Shown: in pieces, positions 49,264-62,950 of the stretch | Layout of the letters: each line of letters starts with the position of its first letter | Position numbering within the stretch: position 1 is the stretch's first letter | Assembly (NCBI RefSeq): GCF_004216565.1 | Contig: NZ_SGWV01000011.1 | Location: forward strand, 62,001-126,000 | DNA length: 64,000 bases | Direction: 5' to 3' | From: Sphaerotilus mobilis | GTDB taxonomy: Bacteria > Pseudomonadota > Gammaproteobacteria > Burkholderiales > Burkholderiaceae_C | The notes under the pieces: generated by a model | Told to the model about the DNA's origin: nothing | The model's input: the letters and a program-made list of their open reading frames with translations, nothing else | The model's database searches: none | Translations under genes and position numbers: made by a program

Positions 49264-49986
49264 TCAAGGCGCTTGTGCGGCGTCCTTCAGCAGGGCGCGG
49301 ATGTCGGAGTGGAACTCGCGCTGGTAGAGCACCCAGATCACCGTTGCGCTGCCCAGCGCAAACGCCAGCGGCGAGACGAACCACAGCACCGCCGCGAAGC
49401 TCAGGTAGATCGCCCGCAGGCCGTTGTTGAAGGTCTCCGCCGCCAACGCGACGATGCGTCCGGCGCGGTCGGCGAACTGCTTGCGCCGGGCGTCATCGGC
49501 CAGGTAGAGATCGCGGTCGGCCGCGGCGGCGATCACCAGCGCGACGAAGCCGTATTGCCGCATCGACCAGGTGAAGCGAAAGAAGGCGCTGACGAAGATG
49601 CCCGTCAGCAGCAACAGCTTGAGCTCGAACACCAGCGCGGTCGTGCGTGCCGCAAACGGCAGCTCGCGCACCAGGTCGCTGGCCTTGTCGGAGGTGCCCA
49701 GCGCCGCGATCAGGCCGCCGATGATGAAGATCGTTGTTGACGCGAAGAAGGCCGGCGAGCTCGACAGGTTCTGCAGCACCACGCCATCGAAGACGCGGTT
49801 CTCGCGCACGGCGGTCTGGTACATCCAGCGATGCCGGAACGCATCGGAGGCAGCCAGGAGCGAGCCGTCGATCTGGGCCCGGCGACGCGCGAACTGCACG
49901 TATCCGAGCCAGCAGGCGAAGAACCAGGCAAGCGCCAACCAGTCGGTCAGCGGCAAGAGGGCAAGGAAGTCGGCAGCGTGGGGCAT
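49264..49986 (-). CDS. DUF599 family membrane protein
   Basis: This 240-aa protein has about four hydrophobic segments and matches DUF599: DWLALAWFFACWLGYVQFA near the start, RENRVFDGVVLQNLSSSPAFFASTTIFIIGGL, and FNNGLRAIYLSFAAVLWFVSP (pieces). The function is unknown. It faces the end of the CbiB-like gene and is 51 bp upstream of the pirin end on the same strand orientation. Confidence 0.88.
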   Translation of the reverse strand: MPHAADFLALLPLTDWLALAWFFACWLGYVQFARRRAQIDGSLLAASDAFRHRWMYQTAVRENRVFDGVVLQNLSSSPAFFASTTIFIIGGLIAALGTSDKASDLVRELPFAARTTALVFELKLLLLTGIFVSAFFRFTWSMRQYGFVALVIAAAADRDLYLADDARRKQFADRAGRIVALAAETFNNGLRAIYLSFAAVLWFVSPLAFALGSATVIWVLYQREFHSDIRALLKDAAQAP

Positions 49987-50037
49987 GCGCTCACTCTAGC
50001 AAGGGCCATGCGCCAGACCCGTGCCTGCCTGTCGCGC

Positions 50038-50754
50038 TCAGGGCGCGAGGTCGAACACGAGCACTTCCGCGTCATGGCCGCCGGAGAGTTGCAGCGCGGT
50101 TTCACCATCGATCGCCAGCGCATCGCCCGCGCGCAGCGAGTGGCCGCTCACCTCGATCTCGCCGCGTGCCAGGAAGACGTAGCCCTTGCGGGCCGGATCG
50201 AGCGCAAGTTCGGCCGTCTCGTCACCGTCGAACAGGCCGATCCACAGCCGCGCATCGGCGTGCAGGCTGATGACGCCGTCGCCGGCCGCGTCGGCACTGT
50301 CAGCCGGCGCGGCAGCCAGGCGCAGGTGGCCGCGTCGCTGCTCGACTGGGAAGTCGCGTTGCTCGTAGCCCGGCGCATGGTTGGGCCGGTCCGGCAGCAG
50401 CCAGATCTGCAGGAAGTGCGTGCACGCCTGATGCGCGTGGTTGAACTCGCTGTGGCGCACTCCCGTGCCAGCGGTCATGCGCTGGACCTCGCCCGGGCGG
50501 ATCGAGGCGCCGTTGCCCATGCTGTCCTTGTGCGCCAGCTCGCCCGACAGCACGTAGCTGACGATCTCCATGTCCCGGTGGCCGTGGGTGCCGAAGCCGG
50601 TGCCCGGGGCGATGCGGTCCTCGTTGATGACGCGCAGGTTGCCCCAGCCCATGCGGGCCGGGTCGAAGTAGTCGGCAAACGAGAAGCTGTGCTGGCTGCG
50701 CAGCCAGCCGTGGTCGGCCAGGCCACGTTGTTCGGATCGATGCAGGGCGAACAT
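50038..50754 (-). CDS. Pirin family protein (YhaK-type)
   Basis: This 238-aa bicupin starts at 50754 after CTGGAG. Residues of the N-terminal cupin carry the metal-binding motif FGTHGHRDMEIVSYVLSGEL with histidines at about 56, 58 and 101 (GVRHSEFNH). Pirins can act as quercetinases or redox-sensitive regulators; the role here is unknown. It is divergent from a LysR gene, with only about 63 bp between starts, suggesting that the LysR protein may control it. Confidence 0.92.
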   Translation of the reverse strand: MFALHRSEQRGLADHGWLRSQHSFSFADYFDPARMGWGNLRVINEDRIAPGTGFGTHGHRDMEIVSYVLSGELAHKDSMGNGASIRPGEVQRMTAGTGVRHSEFNHAHQACTHFLQIWLLPDRPNHAPGYEQRDFPVEQRRGHLRLAAAPADSADAAGDGVISLHADARLWIGLFDGDETAELALDPARKGYVFLARGEIEVSGHSLRAGDALAIDGETALQLSGGHDAEVLVFDLAP

Positions 50755-50817
50755 GGGGCTCTCCAGTGAGGCGTCGATCATGACAAGGCGGGCCGCGCTC
50801 AGGTCTGAACGGGCGTG

Positions 50818-51921
50818 ATGGCATCATTCAAGCGGCTTGAAGGGAGCCCCTTCAGCACCCGTCCTTCCGCCCGACCAGACCCCAACGCCATCACCGTGAC
50901 CGCGCCCCAACGCCGCTTGGCCCTGACGCCCGAAGCCCTCGAGATGATGGACACCATCGCGCGCACCGGCAGCTTTGCCGCCGCCGCCCGGGAACTCGGC
51001 AAGGTGCCGTCGGCACTGACCTACAGCGTGCGCCAGCTCGAAGAAGCGCTCGACGCGCTGCTGTTCGATCGCCGCTCGCGCCAGGCCCAGCTCACCCCCG
51101 CCGGCCACGAGCTGCTGCGCGAAGGCCGCCGCCTGCTGCAGCAGATCGACGCGGTCGCCAACCGGGTTCAGCGCGTGGCCACCGGCTGGGAGGCCGAGCT
51201 GGCCATCGCGGTCGACAACATCATCGCGCCGGCCGCACTGTTCGACCTGATCGACGCCTTCTACGCCCAGACCATCGAGCCGATCCGCGATGCCGTGCCC
51301 GAACGTGTGGGCACGCAGGCCGGCGCCGGCGCCTCGCCGCTGTCGACCTGTCCACCCACCCGCATGAAGCTGCGCAGCGAGGTGCTGGCCGGGACCTGGG
51401 AGGCGCTGGTGACCGGCCAGGTCGACCTCGCCATCGGCGTCGCGCCCAAGGCCACGGCGCTGGACGACATCCAGACCGCCTCGCTCGGGGATCTGCACAT
51501 GGTGCTGGCCGTCGCGCCGCATCACCCGCTGGCGCGCGAGACGCAGCCGATCAGCTCCGAAACCATCGCCCGCCACCGCATCGTCGCCATCGCCGACACC
51601 GCCCAGCGCTTCGAGCCGGTCACCGTCGGTGTGCAGGCCGGGCAGGACGTGCTGACCGTGCCTTCGCTGGCCGCCAAGGTCGAGGCCCAGCTGCGCGGCC
51701 TGGGTTGTGGCCGCCTGCCCGAGAACCTCGTGCGCCGCCATGCCGAGGCCGGCCGGCTGGTCGTGCTGCAGACCGAGGAGAGCACCCGCGAGATCCAGCT
51801 GCACTACGCCTGGCGGCGCAGCGCCGCCCAGGGCCGCGGCCTGTCCTGGTGGCTGGCCCAGCTCGAACGACCGGCGACGCGCAAGGCGCTGCTCGAACAG
51901 CACGCCGGCCTGGTCCTGTGA
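50818..51921 (+). CDS. LysR-family transcriptional regulator
   Basis: This 367-aa regulator has the winged HTH at about residues 37-95 ([39 protein letters not shown] in pieces), then the effector domain. A longer leader (about 35 residues) precedes the HTH, and an extra segment of about 25 residues ([20 protein letters not shown] region, about 158-182) sits in the effector domain where relatives run straight through. It is divergent from the pirin gene, and its stop overlaps the GTG start of gluQ, so both are co-translated. The effector is not known. Confidence 0.9.
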   Translation: MASFKRLEGSPFSTRPSARPDPNAITVTAPQRRLALTPEALEMMDTIARTGSFAAAARELGKVPSALTYSVRQLEEALDALLFDRRSRQAQLTPAGHELLREGRRLLQQIDAVANRVQRVATGWEAELAIAVDNIIAPAALFDLIDAFYAQTIEPIRDAVPERVGTQAGAGASPLSTCPPTRMKLRSEVLAGTWEALVTGQVDLAIGVAPKATALDDIQTASLGDLHMVLAVAPHHPLARETQPISSETIARHRIVAIADTAQRFEPVTVGVQAGQDVLTVPSLAAKVEAQLRGLGCGRLPENLVRRHAEAGRLVVLQTEESTREIQLHYAWRRSAAQGRGLSWWLAQLERPATRKALLEQHAGLVL

Positions 51922-52832
51922 GCCTGGCGGGTCAGGTGCGCGGCCGTTTTGCGCCGTCGCCGACCGGGCCCCTGCACGCCGGCTCGCTGGTCGCCGCGCT
52001 GGCTTCCTGGTTGGACGTTCGCACTCGCGGCGGCGTCTGGCTGGTCCGCATCGAGGACGTCGACCTGCCACGCTGCAGCCCCGCAGCGGCCGACGAGATC
52101 CTGCGCCAGCTGGCCAGCTGTGGCCTGGTCAGCGACGAGCCGCCCTGGTGGCAATCGCGGCGCGACCTGGCCTATGCAGCAGCCCTGGAGCGCCTCGTCG
52201 ACAACGGTCTTGCCTATCCCTGCGCCTGCACCCGCAAGGACATCGAACAGGCGGCTGCGCAGGCCGGCTGGGTTCATGCTCGACACGGCGATCGTCCCTA
52301 TCCCGGCACCTGCCGGCCGGAACGCGGCGGTCTGGCGGGGCGTCCGGAGCGAGCCTGGCGTCTGCACACCGGCCGGGCCGCTGGCGCCGAGGCGGTCGAC
52401 TGGACCGACCGCCGGCTCGGCCCGCAACGGCAGGATGTCCAGGCCACCGTGGGCGACGTCGTGCTGCGCCGTGCCGACGGGCTGTGGGCCTACCAGCTGG
52501 CGGTCGTGGTCGACGACGCCGAGCAGGGCATCACCGACGTCGTGCGGGGCGAGGATCTGGCCGACAACACCGCCCGCCAGATCCTGCTGCAGCGTGCGTT
52601 GGGCCTGGCCACGCCGCGCTACCTGCACACGCCGCTGGTGCTGGCGGCCGACGGCGCCAAGCTGTCCAAGCAGAACGGCGCGGCCGCGCTGGATCTTGCC
52701 GACCCTGCGCAGGCATTGCGCGCTGCGGCGGGCGTGCTGGGCCTTCAACTGGACCTCGCGCCATCGGCGAGCCTGGGCGACACGCTCGCCGCTGCGTGCG
52801 CGGCTTGGCGTGCCCGGCGCTGGCCCGACTGA
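51918..52832 (+). CDS. gluQ: Glutamyl-Q tRNA(Asp) synthetase
   Basis: This 304-aa truncated glutamyl-tRNA synthetase homologue attaches glutamate to queuosine-34 of tRNA-Asp. It has class I signatures [16 protein letters not shown] (about 9-24) and AKLSKQNGA (KLSKQ, about 249-257), and the GluQ zinc site (CACT, then RPYPGTC). The anticodon-binding domain of GltX is absent. GTG 51918 overlaps the LysR stop by four bases. Confidence 0.95.
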   Translation: MSLAGQVRGRFAPSPTGPLHAGSLVAALASWLDVRTRGGVWLVRIEDVDLPRCSPAAADEILRQLASCGLVSDEPPWWQSRRDLAYAAALERLVDNGLAYPCACTRKDIEQAAAQAGWVHARHGDRPYPGTCRPERGGLAGRPERAWRLHTGRAAGAEAVDWTDRRLGPQRQDVQATVGDVVLRRADGLWAYQLAVVVDDAEQGITDVVRGEDLADNTARQILLQRALGLATPRYLHTPLVLAADGAKLSKQNGAAALDLADPAQALRAAAGVLGLQLDLAPSASLGDTLAAACAAWRARRWPD

Positions 52833-52923
52833 AACTTGCGCATCCGATGTCGTCCGGCGGCGAGTTACAGCCGGGCACGGTGGCATCATCGCGCCCTCTT
52901 TTTTCAGCGATGAAGGGCGCCCC

Positions 52924-53280
52924 ATGATCACCACCGCCAGTGGCCTGCAGTACGAAGACACCGTCGTCGGCAGCGGCAGCACCGCGACCGCCGGTCAGCA
53001 AGTGACCGTGCACTACACCGGCTGGCTGCACGACCCGACCAAGGCCGACGGCCGTGGCCGCAAGTTCGACTCCAGCAAGGACCGCGGCCAGCCCTTCCGC
53101 TTCAACCTCGGCGCCGGCATGGTGATCCGTGGCTGGGACGAAGGCGTCGCCGGCATGCAGGTGGGCGGCACCCGTGTGCTGCAGATCCCCGCCGAGCTGG
53201 GCTATGGCGCCCGTGGCGCCGGTGGCGTGATCCCGCCGAACGCCACGCTGGTGTTCGAGGTCGAGTACCTGGGCGGCTGA
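52924..53280 (+). CDS. FKBP-type peptidyl-prolyl isomerase
   Basis: This 118-aa single-domain cytoplasmic FKBP opens MITTASGLQYEDTVVGSG and has the active-site residues in VHYTGWLHD, GRKFDSS, MVIRGWDEGVAGMQVGG and ELGYGARGAGGVIPPNATLVFEVE. It catalyses prolyl cis-trans isomerisation and may chaperone folding. No signal peptide is seen. A strong terminator follows. Confidence 0.95.
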   Translation: MITTASGLQYEDTVVGSGSTATAGQQVTVHYTGWLHDPTKADGRGRKFDSSKDRGQPFRFNLGAGMVIRGWDEGVAGMQVGGTRVLQIPAELGYGARGAGGVIPPNATLVFEVEYLGG

Positions 53281-53341
53281 TCGCTGCGGGCTGCGGCCCG
53301 CCAGCCGGGTCGGCCCCTGATCCCGACCCGCCGCATGTTTG

Positions 53342-53376
53342 AAGGCCCGATGGCGACACCGCCATCGGGCCTTTTT
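53342..53376 (+). terminator. Rho-independent terminator after the FKBP gene
   Basis: A perfect 13-bp stem (AAGGCCCGATGGC with GCCATCGGGCCTT, 6-nt loop) is followed by TTTTTG. Confidence 0.9.
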
Positions 53377-53392
53377 GTTGGCGGCACGCTGA

Positions 53393-55726
<2,334 letters not shown>

Positions 55727-55821
55727 ACGGCCACCCGCAGCGTCGACCAGGGAACGGTGACCGCCGGACCCGGCACGGCCGTGCCAGCCAGCTGGAGGAG
55801 TGCCCAAGAACAACGCCCAAG

Positions 55822-55854
55822 AAAAAAGCCCAAGTGAATCAATCACTTGGGCTT
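55822..55854 (-). terminator. Terminator of tRNA-Ser
   Basis: On the minus strand, a perfect 12-bp stem (55826-55854) is followed by six Ts (A-run 55822-55827 on plus). Confidence 0.9.
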
Positions 55855-55859
55855 CATCT

Positions 55860-55950
55860 TGGCGGAGAAGGAGGGATTCGAACCCTCGATACGGGGGTAC
55901 CGTATACCGGATTTCGAGTCCGGCGCATTCGACCACTCTGCCACCTCTCC
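55860..55950 (-). tRNA. tRNA-Ser (anticodon CGA)
   Basis: The 91-nt class II tRNA has acceptor GGAGAGG, a long variable arm, GGTTCGAATCC T-arm and encoded CCA. The anticodon loop CTCGAAA gives CGA (reads UCG). It lies just downstream of serS on the same strand. Confidence 0.97.
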
Positions 55951-56031
55951 TGGTGTCTGCGCCGATCGTTGTCCTGCGGGGCAGGGCTTCGATCGTCCCC
56001 TTGCGGCGGGTCTCTACCGCAAAGAGGCCGG

Positions 56032-56060
56032 AGTATAGACGACGAATTCGGCGTCGATCA
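56032..56060 (-). promoter_or_regulatory. Possible tRNA-Ser promoter
   Basis: TATACT on the minus strand (56037-56032) has only a weak -35 (TGATCG) at 17 bp. It lies between serS and tRNA-Ser. Confidence 0.35.
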
Positions 56061-56078
56061 ACCGCTCCGGCGCCGGGT

Positions 56079-58493
<2,415 letters not shown>

Positions 58494-58497
<4 letters not shown>

Positions 58498-58946
58498 AGC
58501 ACCCCGATCAGCCGGACCTCGAAGGTCACGGCCTGGCCGGCCAGCGGATGGTTGAAGTCGAACAGGGCCCAGTCGTCCTCGGGCGGGCTGACCTCGCGCA
58601 CCACGCCGGCGTAACTGCCTTGACCATCCGGCGTGGGGAACTGGACGACGTCGCCGACGTGGTACTCGGCGTCCGGGTCACCCAGCTCGCGCAGCATGGC
58701 CAGCTTGACCCGCTGCAGCAGCTCGGGGTTGCGCTGGCCGAAGGCGATGCCCGGGGCCAGCGTCAGCGTGGTGTGGGTGCCTTCTTCCAGACCGAGGAGC
58801 TGGGCCTCGATGGCGGGCGCCAGCTCGCCGGTGCCGAGCGACAGCGTCGCGGGCTTTTCGTCGAAGGTGTTGACGATGTCGGCGCCGTCGGGGCCGGCCA
58901 GACGGTAATGCAGGGTCAGGAAAGAACCCGGTTGGACCTGAGGCAC
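58494..58946 (-). CDS. fkpB: FKBP-type peptidyl-prolyl isomerase SlpA
   Basis: This 150-aa protein has the split SlyD/SlpA form: a short FKBP part ([22 protein letters not shown]), the IF insertion domain (about 75-125) and a C-terminal strand ([17 protein letters not shown]). It is a cytoplasmic chaperone and prolyl isomerase. The gene order fkpB-ispH is conserved in proteobacteria. It is divergent from radC. Confidence 0.94.
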
Positions 58947-59020
58947 GCGTGTGTTCCTGTGTTCGGTAGACTGACCGTGATTTTAGGTGCGCCGCCCGCG
59001 CCGACGGACTGGAAGCCCCG

Positions 59021-59689
59021 ATGAAAGACCTGCCCGCCGCGCTGCGACCGCGCGAAAAGCTCCTGGCCTTCGGCCCCGCTGCTCTGGGCGACACGGAGTT
59101 GCTGGCCCTGCTGCTGCGCACCGGCCTGCCGGGCAAGGGCGTGCTGGAGTGGTCCCACGAGCTGATGACACGGTTCGGCGGACTGGCCGGCCTGCTGGGC
59201 ACCGACAGCGTGGCGCTCAAGGGCGTCAAGGGCCTGGGCCCGGCCAAGCGGGCGGAGCTGCAGGCGGTGCTGGAGCTTGCGCGTCGGGCCATGCGTGCCG
59301 ACCTGGTCAGCGAACCGGTGTTCGACAGTCCTGACAAGGTCCGTGACTTCCTGCGCCTGCATCTGGGCCACCTCGACCATGAGGTCTTCGGCGTGATGTT
59401 CCTCGACATCGGCCATCGCCTGCTGGCCTATGAGCCGATGTTCCGCGGCAGCGTCTCGCAGGCCAGCGTCTATCCGCGCGAGGTGGCCCGGCGCTCGCTC
59501 GCACTGAACGCGTCGGCGGTGATCCTGGCGCACAACCACCCGTCCGGTCGCTGCGAGCCCTCGACGGCCGACGAGGTGCTGACGCGCCGTCTGATCGATG
59601 CGCTGGCGCTGGTCGACGTGCGCGTGCTGGACCACCTGATCGTCGGTGGCCGACAGGTCACGAGCTTCGCCGAGCGGGGCTTGCTGTGA
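59021..59689 (+). CDS. radC: RadC family JAMM/MPN-domain protein
   Basis: This 222-aa protein has an N-terminal helix-hairpin-helix (about 40-90, [27 protein letters not shown] in pieces) and a C-terminal JAMM metalloprotease-like domain with [15 protein letters not shown] (about 172-186). The role in DNA repair is disputed. Its stop overlaps the GTG start of the Smr gene. Confidence 0.95.
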   Translation: MKDLPAALRPREKLLAFGPAALGDTELLALLLRTGLPGKGVLEWSHELMTRFGGLAGLLGTDSVALKGVKGLGPAKRAELQAVLELARRAMRADLVSEPVFDSPDKVRDFLRLHLGHLDHEVFGVMFLDIGHRLLAYEPMFRGSVSQASVYPREVARRSLALNASAVILAHNHPSGRCEPSTADEVLTRRLIDALALVDVRVLDHLIVGGRQVTSFAERGLL

Positions 59690-60417
59690 GCCGTCAGGGG
59701 GGCCGGGGCTGGTGCGATCTGGCCGACCTGAAGGCCCTGATGAAAGAGGCCCAGGCGCGCCGCGAGGCCGAAGAGCGCGCCGCCGAACTCGCCCGCCAGC
59801 AAGAGGAAGCCCGCCGCCGCGAGCAGGCGCTGTTCCTGCACACGCTGCGCGAGACGCTGGGCACGGTCACACCCATGCCGCCGACCGGGCTGGCGGACCT
59901 GGCGCGGCCGCGCCCGGCACCCGAGCCACTGCAGCGCGAGCGCGACGACCGGCTGGTGCTGAAGGCCTCGCTGTCCGACGAGTTCGACCCCGAGACGCTG
60001 ATGGAGACCGACGACCAGCTGTCGTTCCGACGTCTGGAGCTCGGGCCGGACGTGCTCAAGAAGCTGCGGCTGGGCCGCTGGACGGTGCAGGGCCAGATCG
60101 ACCTGCATGGCCTGACGCGCGACCACGCCCGCGAGGCGCTGGCGCAGTTCCTGGCCGACGCCGGCAAGCGCGGCTGGCGCTGCGTTCGCGTGGTCCATGG
60201 CAAGGGACTGGGCTCACCGGGGCGCGAGCCGGTGCTCAAGGGCAAGGTGCGCAGCTGGCTGGTGCAGCGCCAGGAGGTGCTGGCCTTCACGCAGGCCCGT
60301 GGACCGGACGGCGGGGCCGGCGCGTTGATCGTGCTGCTGGCCGGATCGCTGGGGCGCGCCCAGCGCCAGCAGCGGCGGCGGGCCGAGGCGGCGCGGGGTG
60401 AGCGGGCGTCCGGTTGA
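59686..60417 (+). CDS. Smr-domain protein
   Basis: This 243-aa protein starts with GTG 59686, overlapping radC by four bases. After a charged coiled-coil-prone part (about 12-55, [21 protein letters not shown]) comes a Smr domain (about 135-215) with [20 protein letters not shown] and [11 protein letters not shown]. Smr domains are endonucleases acting on DNA or RNA. The C-terminus is basic ([15 protein letters not shown]). Confidence 0.92.
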   Translation: MSRQGGRGWCDLADLKALMKEAQARREAEERAAELARQQEEARRREQALFLHTLRETLGTVTPMPPTGLADLARPRPAPEPLQRERDDRLVLKASLSDEFDPETLMETDDQLSFRRLELGPDVLKKLRLGRWTVQGQIDLHGLTRDHAREALAQFLADAGKRGWRCVRVVHGKGLGSPGREPVLKGKVRSWLVQRQEVLAFTQARGPDGGAGALIVLLAGSLGRAQRQQRRRAEAARGERASG

Positions 60418-60476
60418 CGCGGCGGCAGGCGTTCTCTTCCCAGGCGCCCTCTTCCCAGGCGTCCACGTCCCCGGCT

Positions 60477-60938
60477 TCAGCCGCCCTTGTTCCGCATCCA
60501 GTCCGCCGTGTTGAAGAAGCTCTCGTCCAGCCGGGCGATCAGGGTCGGGTCCAGGGCCGTCTCGGTCATCGCCTGGTGCATGCAGGCCAGCCACTGGTCG
60601 CGTTCACGGATGCCGATGGGGAAGGGCAGGTGGCGGGCCCGCAGGCGCGGGTGGCCGTAACGTTCGACGTAGTGTTGCGGGCCACCCAGCCAGCCGCACA
60701 GGAACATGAACAGCTTGTCGCGCGCGACGTCCAGCGTGCTGCCGTGCACCGCGCGCAGTTCGCGGTAGCCGGGCTCCAGGTCCATCAGGTCGTAGAAGCG
60801 GTCGACCAGGGCGCGAACCTGGGCCTCGCCGCCGACCCATTCGAAGGCGGTGGCGGGCTTGGACTTGTCGGTGCTCGTGTCCGTCGTGTCCGTGTTGGTG
60901 TTGGGGTTGGGGTTGGGGTTCGTGTCGTCGTCGTTCAT
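60477..60938 (-). CDS. Group II truncated hemoglobin
   Basis: This 153-aa protein has the trHbO pattern: VGGEAQVRALVDRFYDLM, a distal pocket with Tyr in FYDLM, LFMFLCGWLGGPQHYVERYGHPRLRARHLPFPIG with the proximal histidine, and Trp G8 in RDQWLACMHQAM. It may bind oxygen or NO. The first 27 residues are a repetitive Asn/Pro/Thr/Asp stretch encoded by GGGGTT-like repeats. It lies 12 bp after flhG on the same strand. Confidence 0.9.
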   Translation of the reverse strand: MNDDDTNPNPNPNTNTDTTDTSTDKSKPATAFEWVGGEAQVRALVDRFYDLMDLEPGYRELRAVHGSTLDVARDKLFMFLCGWLGGPQHYVERYGHPRLRARHLPFPIGIRERDQWLACMHQAMTETALDPTLIARLDESFFNTADWMRNKGG

Positions 60939-60950
60939 CGGTGCGGAGGT

Positions 60951-61793
60951 TCAGCGCGTCGCGAGGGCCGGCAGTTTGCCCGCAAGCTGGGCGATCGCGA
61001 GCGCCGCCGGGCAACCCGGGTAGTTCATGACCATCAGCTGGCGGCGCTGGACCGACTGGCGCACCGAGTTGTCCGACGGGATCTCGCCGACGTAGTTCAG
61101 CCGCACCGCATGGCCCTCGGGCCGCTGCACGAAGCGGTCGATCACGCTCTGCAGCTGCTGGGCGACGTTGCGGCCTTCGCCCAGGCGCTGGGTCTGGTTG
61201 ACGACCAGCTGGATCGCCTCGCGCCCCTGCTGGATCGCCAGCACCTTGATCGTGGCGTAGGCATCGGCCATCGCGGTCGGCTCGGGGGTGGCGATGACCA
61301 GCACCTCGTCGGCCAGCGAGACCGCGAACAGCACCACGTCCGAGATGCCCGCGCCGGTGTCGAGCAGGACCCGGTCGTAGCGCGGCCTGACCTTGGCCAG
61401 CACAGCCACCAGCTGCTCGCGCACCTCCGGCGTCAGGTGTGAATATTCGACCAGGCCGGAGCCGGCCAGCAGCACATGGAAGCCGCCGGGCGCCTCGACC
61501 AGCGCGGCTTCGAGCGCGACCTTGCCGGTGAAGACATCGTGCAGCGTCGCGCGCGGTTGCAGGTTGAGCACCACGTCCAGGTTGGCCAGGCCCAGGTCGG
61601 CGTCGATGACGAGCACCCGTTCGCCACGGCGTGCCAGGGCGGCGGCCAGGTTGGCCGAGACCATCGTCTTGCCGACGCCGCCCTTGCCGCTGGTGACGGC
61701 GGTGATGCGCGCCTGCGTGCGGCTGGCGGCGTTGGCGGAGGCGGCTGCGGCGGCCAGCGGCGAGGGTGTCGAGGTCGGGATCGGGGCGGTCAT
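60951..61793 (-). CDS. flhG: MinD/ParA-type ATPase FlhG (FleN/YlxH)
   Basis: This 280-aa ATPase has a deviant Walker A (SGKGGVGKT, about 35-43), DADLGLANLDVVLNL, switch region LLDTGAGISDVVLFA and the FlhG-type C-terminus. FlhG limits flagellar number and placement. The start at 61793 overlaps the upstream GGDEF stop by four bases. The N-terminal 28 residues are Ala/Ser/Pro-rich. flhF is not in the window. Confidence 0.9.
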   Translation of the reverse strand: MTAPIPTSTPSPLAAAAASANAASRTQARITAVTSGKGGVGKTMVSANLAAALARRGERVLVIDADLGLANLDVVLNLQPRATLHDVFTGKVALEAALVEAPGGFHVLLAGSGLVEYSHLTPEVREQLVAVLAKVRPRYDRVLLDTGAGISDVVLFAVSLADEVLVIATPEPTAMADAYATIKVLAIQQGREAIQLVVNQTQRLGEGRNVAQQLQSVIDRFVQRPEGHAVRLNYVGEIPSDNSVRQSVQRRQLMVMNYPGCPAALAIAQLAGKLPALATR

Positions 61794-62668
61794 GGCGCGG
61801 AAGTCTCGGATTCGGGCGGGTAGGTTGACGGCGACGCGCCCAGCAACATGCCGCGTTCGGCTGCGCTCACATCGGTCTGCATGGGGGTTTCCAGACAGGT
61901 CCGGTTGCGGCCCTCGTCCTTGGCCCGGTAGAGCTGCTGGTCGGCCCGTTCGAGCCAGATCGTGCGCGACGAGCGCACCCATTGCGGTGCGTAGGCACCT
62001 CCCACGCTGACGGTGACCTGCACGTGACGGCCCTGGCCGATCGGGATGGCCATGGCCTCGATGTTGCGGCGCACCCGCTCGGCGACCATGTGGCCGAAGG
62101 CCGGCGGGCAGTTGGGCAGCACGGCGCCGAATTCCTCGCCGCCGAGCCGGGCCACGCTGTCCATCGGCCGCACGCTGTCCTGCAGGCCATGCGCGATGGC
62201 CTGGATCACCAGGTCGCCCACGGCATGGCCCCAGGTGTCGTTGATGCGCTTGAAGTGGTCGATGTCGAACAGCAGCAGCACGGCAGGCTCGCCGGAACGG
62301 GCGACGCGGTCGACCTGCTGCTCCAGCGCGGACTCGAACTCGCGCCGGTTGGGCAGGCCGGTCAGCGGGTCGCGGCTGGAGAGGTTGCACAGCCCGTCGA
62401 CCAGGCTCTGCATCCAGGTTGGCGAACCCACCTTCGCGTCGACTGGGAAGCGATGACCGCTGCGTTCGAGCAGGCGCAGCGCGAGGTCGAGCTGCAGCGT
62501 GCCGCTCGCCACCGCGATCGGCGGCGTGGACAGCGGGCTGGTGTGGGCGTCGAAGTCGCCGTAGCCGGTCGGGTAGTCGAAGGCGCCGACGACGCTGTCG
62601 CCGCCGCCGCCTTCGAAGGCGGGGCCTCGGCTGTCGAGGTATCCGGGGGACGTGTTCTTGGCGTTCAC
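61790..62668 (-). CDS. GGDEF diguanylate cyclase
   Basis: This protein of about 292 aa (GTG start 62668 assumed; GTG 62791 would add 41 residues) has a C-terminal GGDEF domain: SSRDPLTGLPNRREFE, FDIDHFKRINDTWGHAVGD, active-site GGEEF and RADQQLYRAKDEGRNR. It should make cyclic di-GMP. The first 110 residues have no recognised sensor fold, and no membrane segment is seen. Its stop overlaps the flhG ATG (ATGA), so the cyclase and FlhG are translated together. Confidence 0.88.
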   Translation of the reverse strand: MNAKNTSPGYLDSRGPAFEGGGGDSVVGAFDYPTGYGDFDAHTSPLSTPPIAVASGTLQLDLALRLLERSGHRFPVDAKVGSPTWMQSLVDGLCNLSSRDPLTGLPNRREFESALEQQVDRVARSGEPAVLLLFDIDHFKRINDTWGHAVGDLVIQAIAHGLQDSVRPMDSVARLGGEEFGAVLPNCPPAFGHMVAERVRRNIEAMAIPIGQGRHVQVTVSVGGAYAPQWVRSSRTIWLERADQQLYRAKDEGRNRTCLETPMQTDVSAAERGMLLGASPSTYPPESETSAP

Positions 62669-62760
62669 GTGGACGTCGGCTGGAGGGCGGGTGATGCGTG
62701 GCGGGCGGCTGTTGGGGTCCTGCCTCGCACCTGCATTGCTTGGGTTCAGTCTACGACAGG

Positions 62761-62788
62761 CCCATTTCGCACCCGAACTGGAAATGGG
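62761..62788. promoter_or_regulatory. Hairpin CCCATTTC/GAAATGGG
   Basis: Perfect 8-bp arms surround a 12-nt loop in the gap between the divergent GGDEF gene and cheR. It is more likely regulatory or terminator-like than coding. Confidence 0.4.
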
Positions 62789-62950
62789 CACGTTTCACGC
62801 CTCAACTCCGGCCGTGGTGCGCCGGTCACGGCCGACACACTGGTTGCGTGGCGATGCGGCCATGGCGCCAGCTGCCGCTGCCCGTCTGCCGTTTGTCGCC
62901 TGCCGTATGCCGTCTGCCTTCCTCCACGCCTGCCAGCCCGCCCGCCGTCC

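Noticed and set aside
62669-62791. Longer GGDEF start at GTG 62791
   Set aside because: The added 41 residues are basic and unordered, and the start falls beyond a hairpin. Not excluded, but GTG 62668 seems as good.
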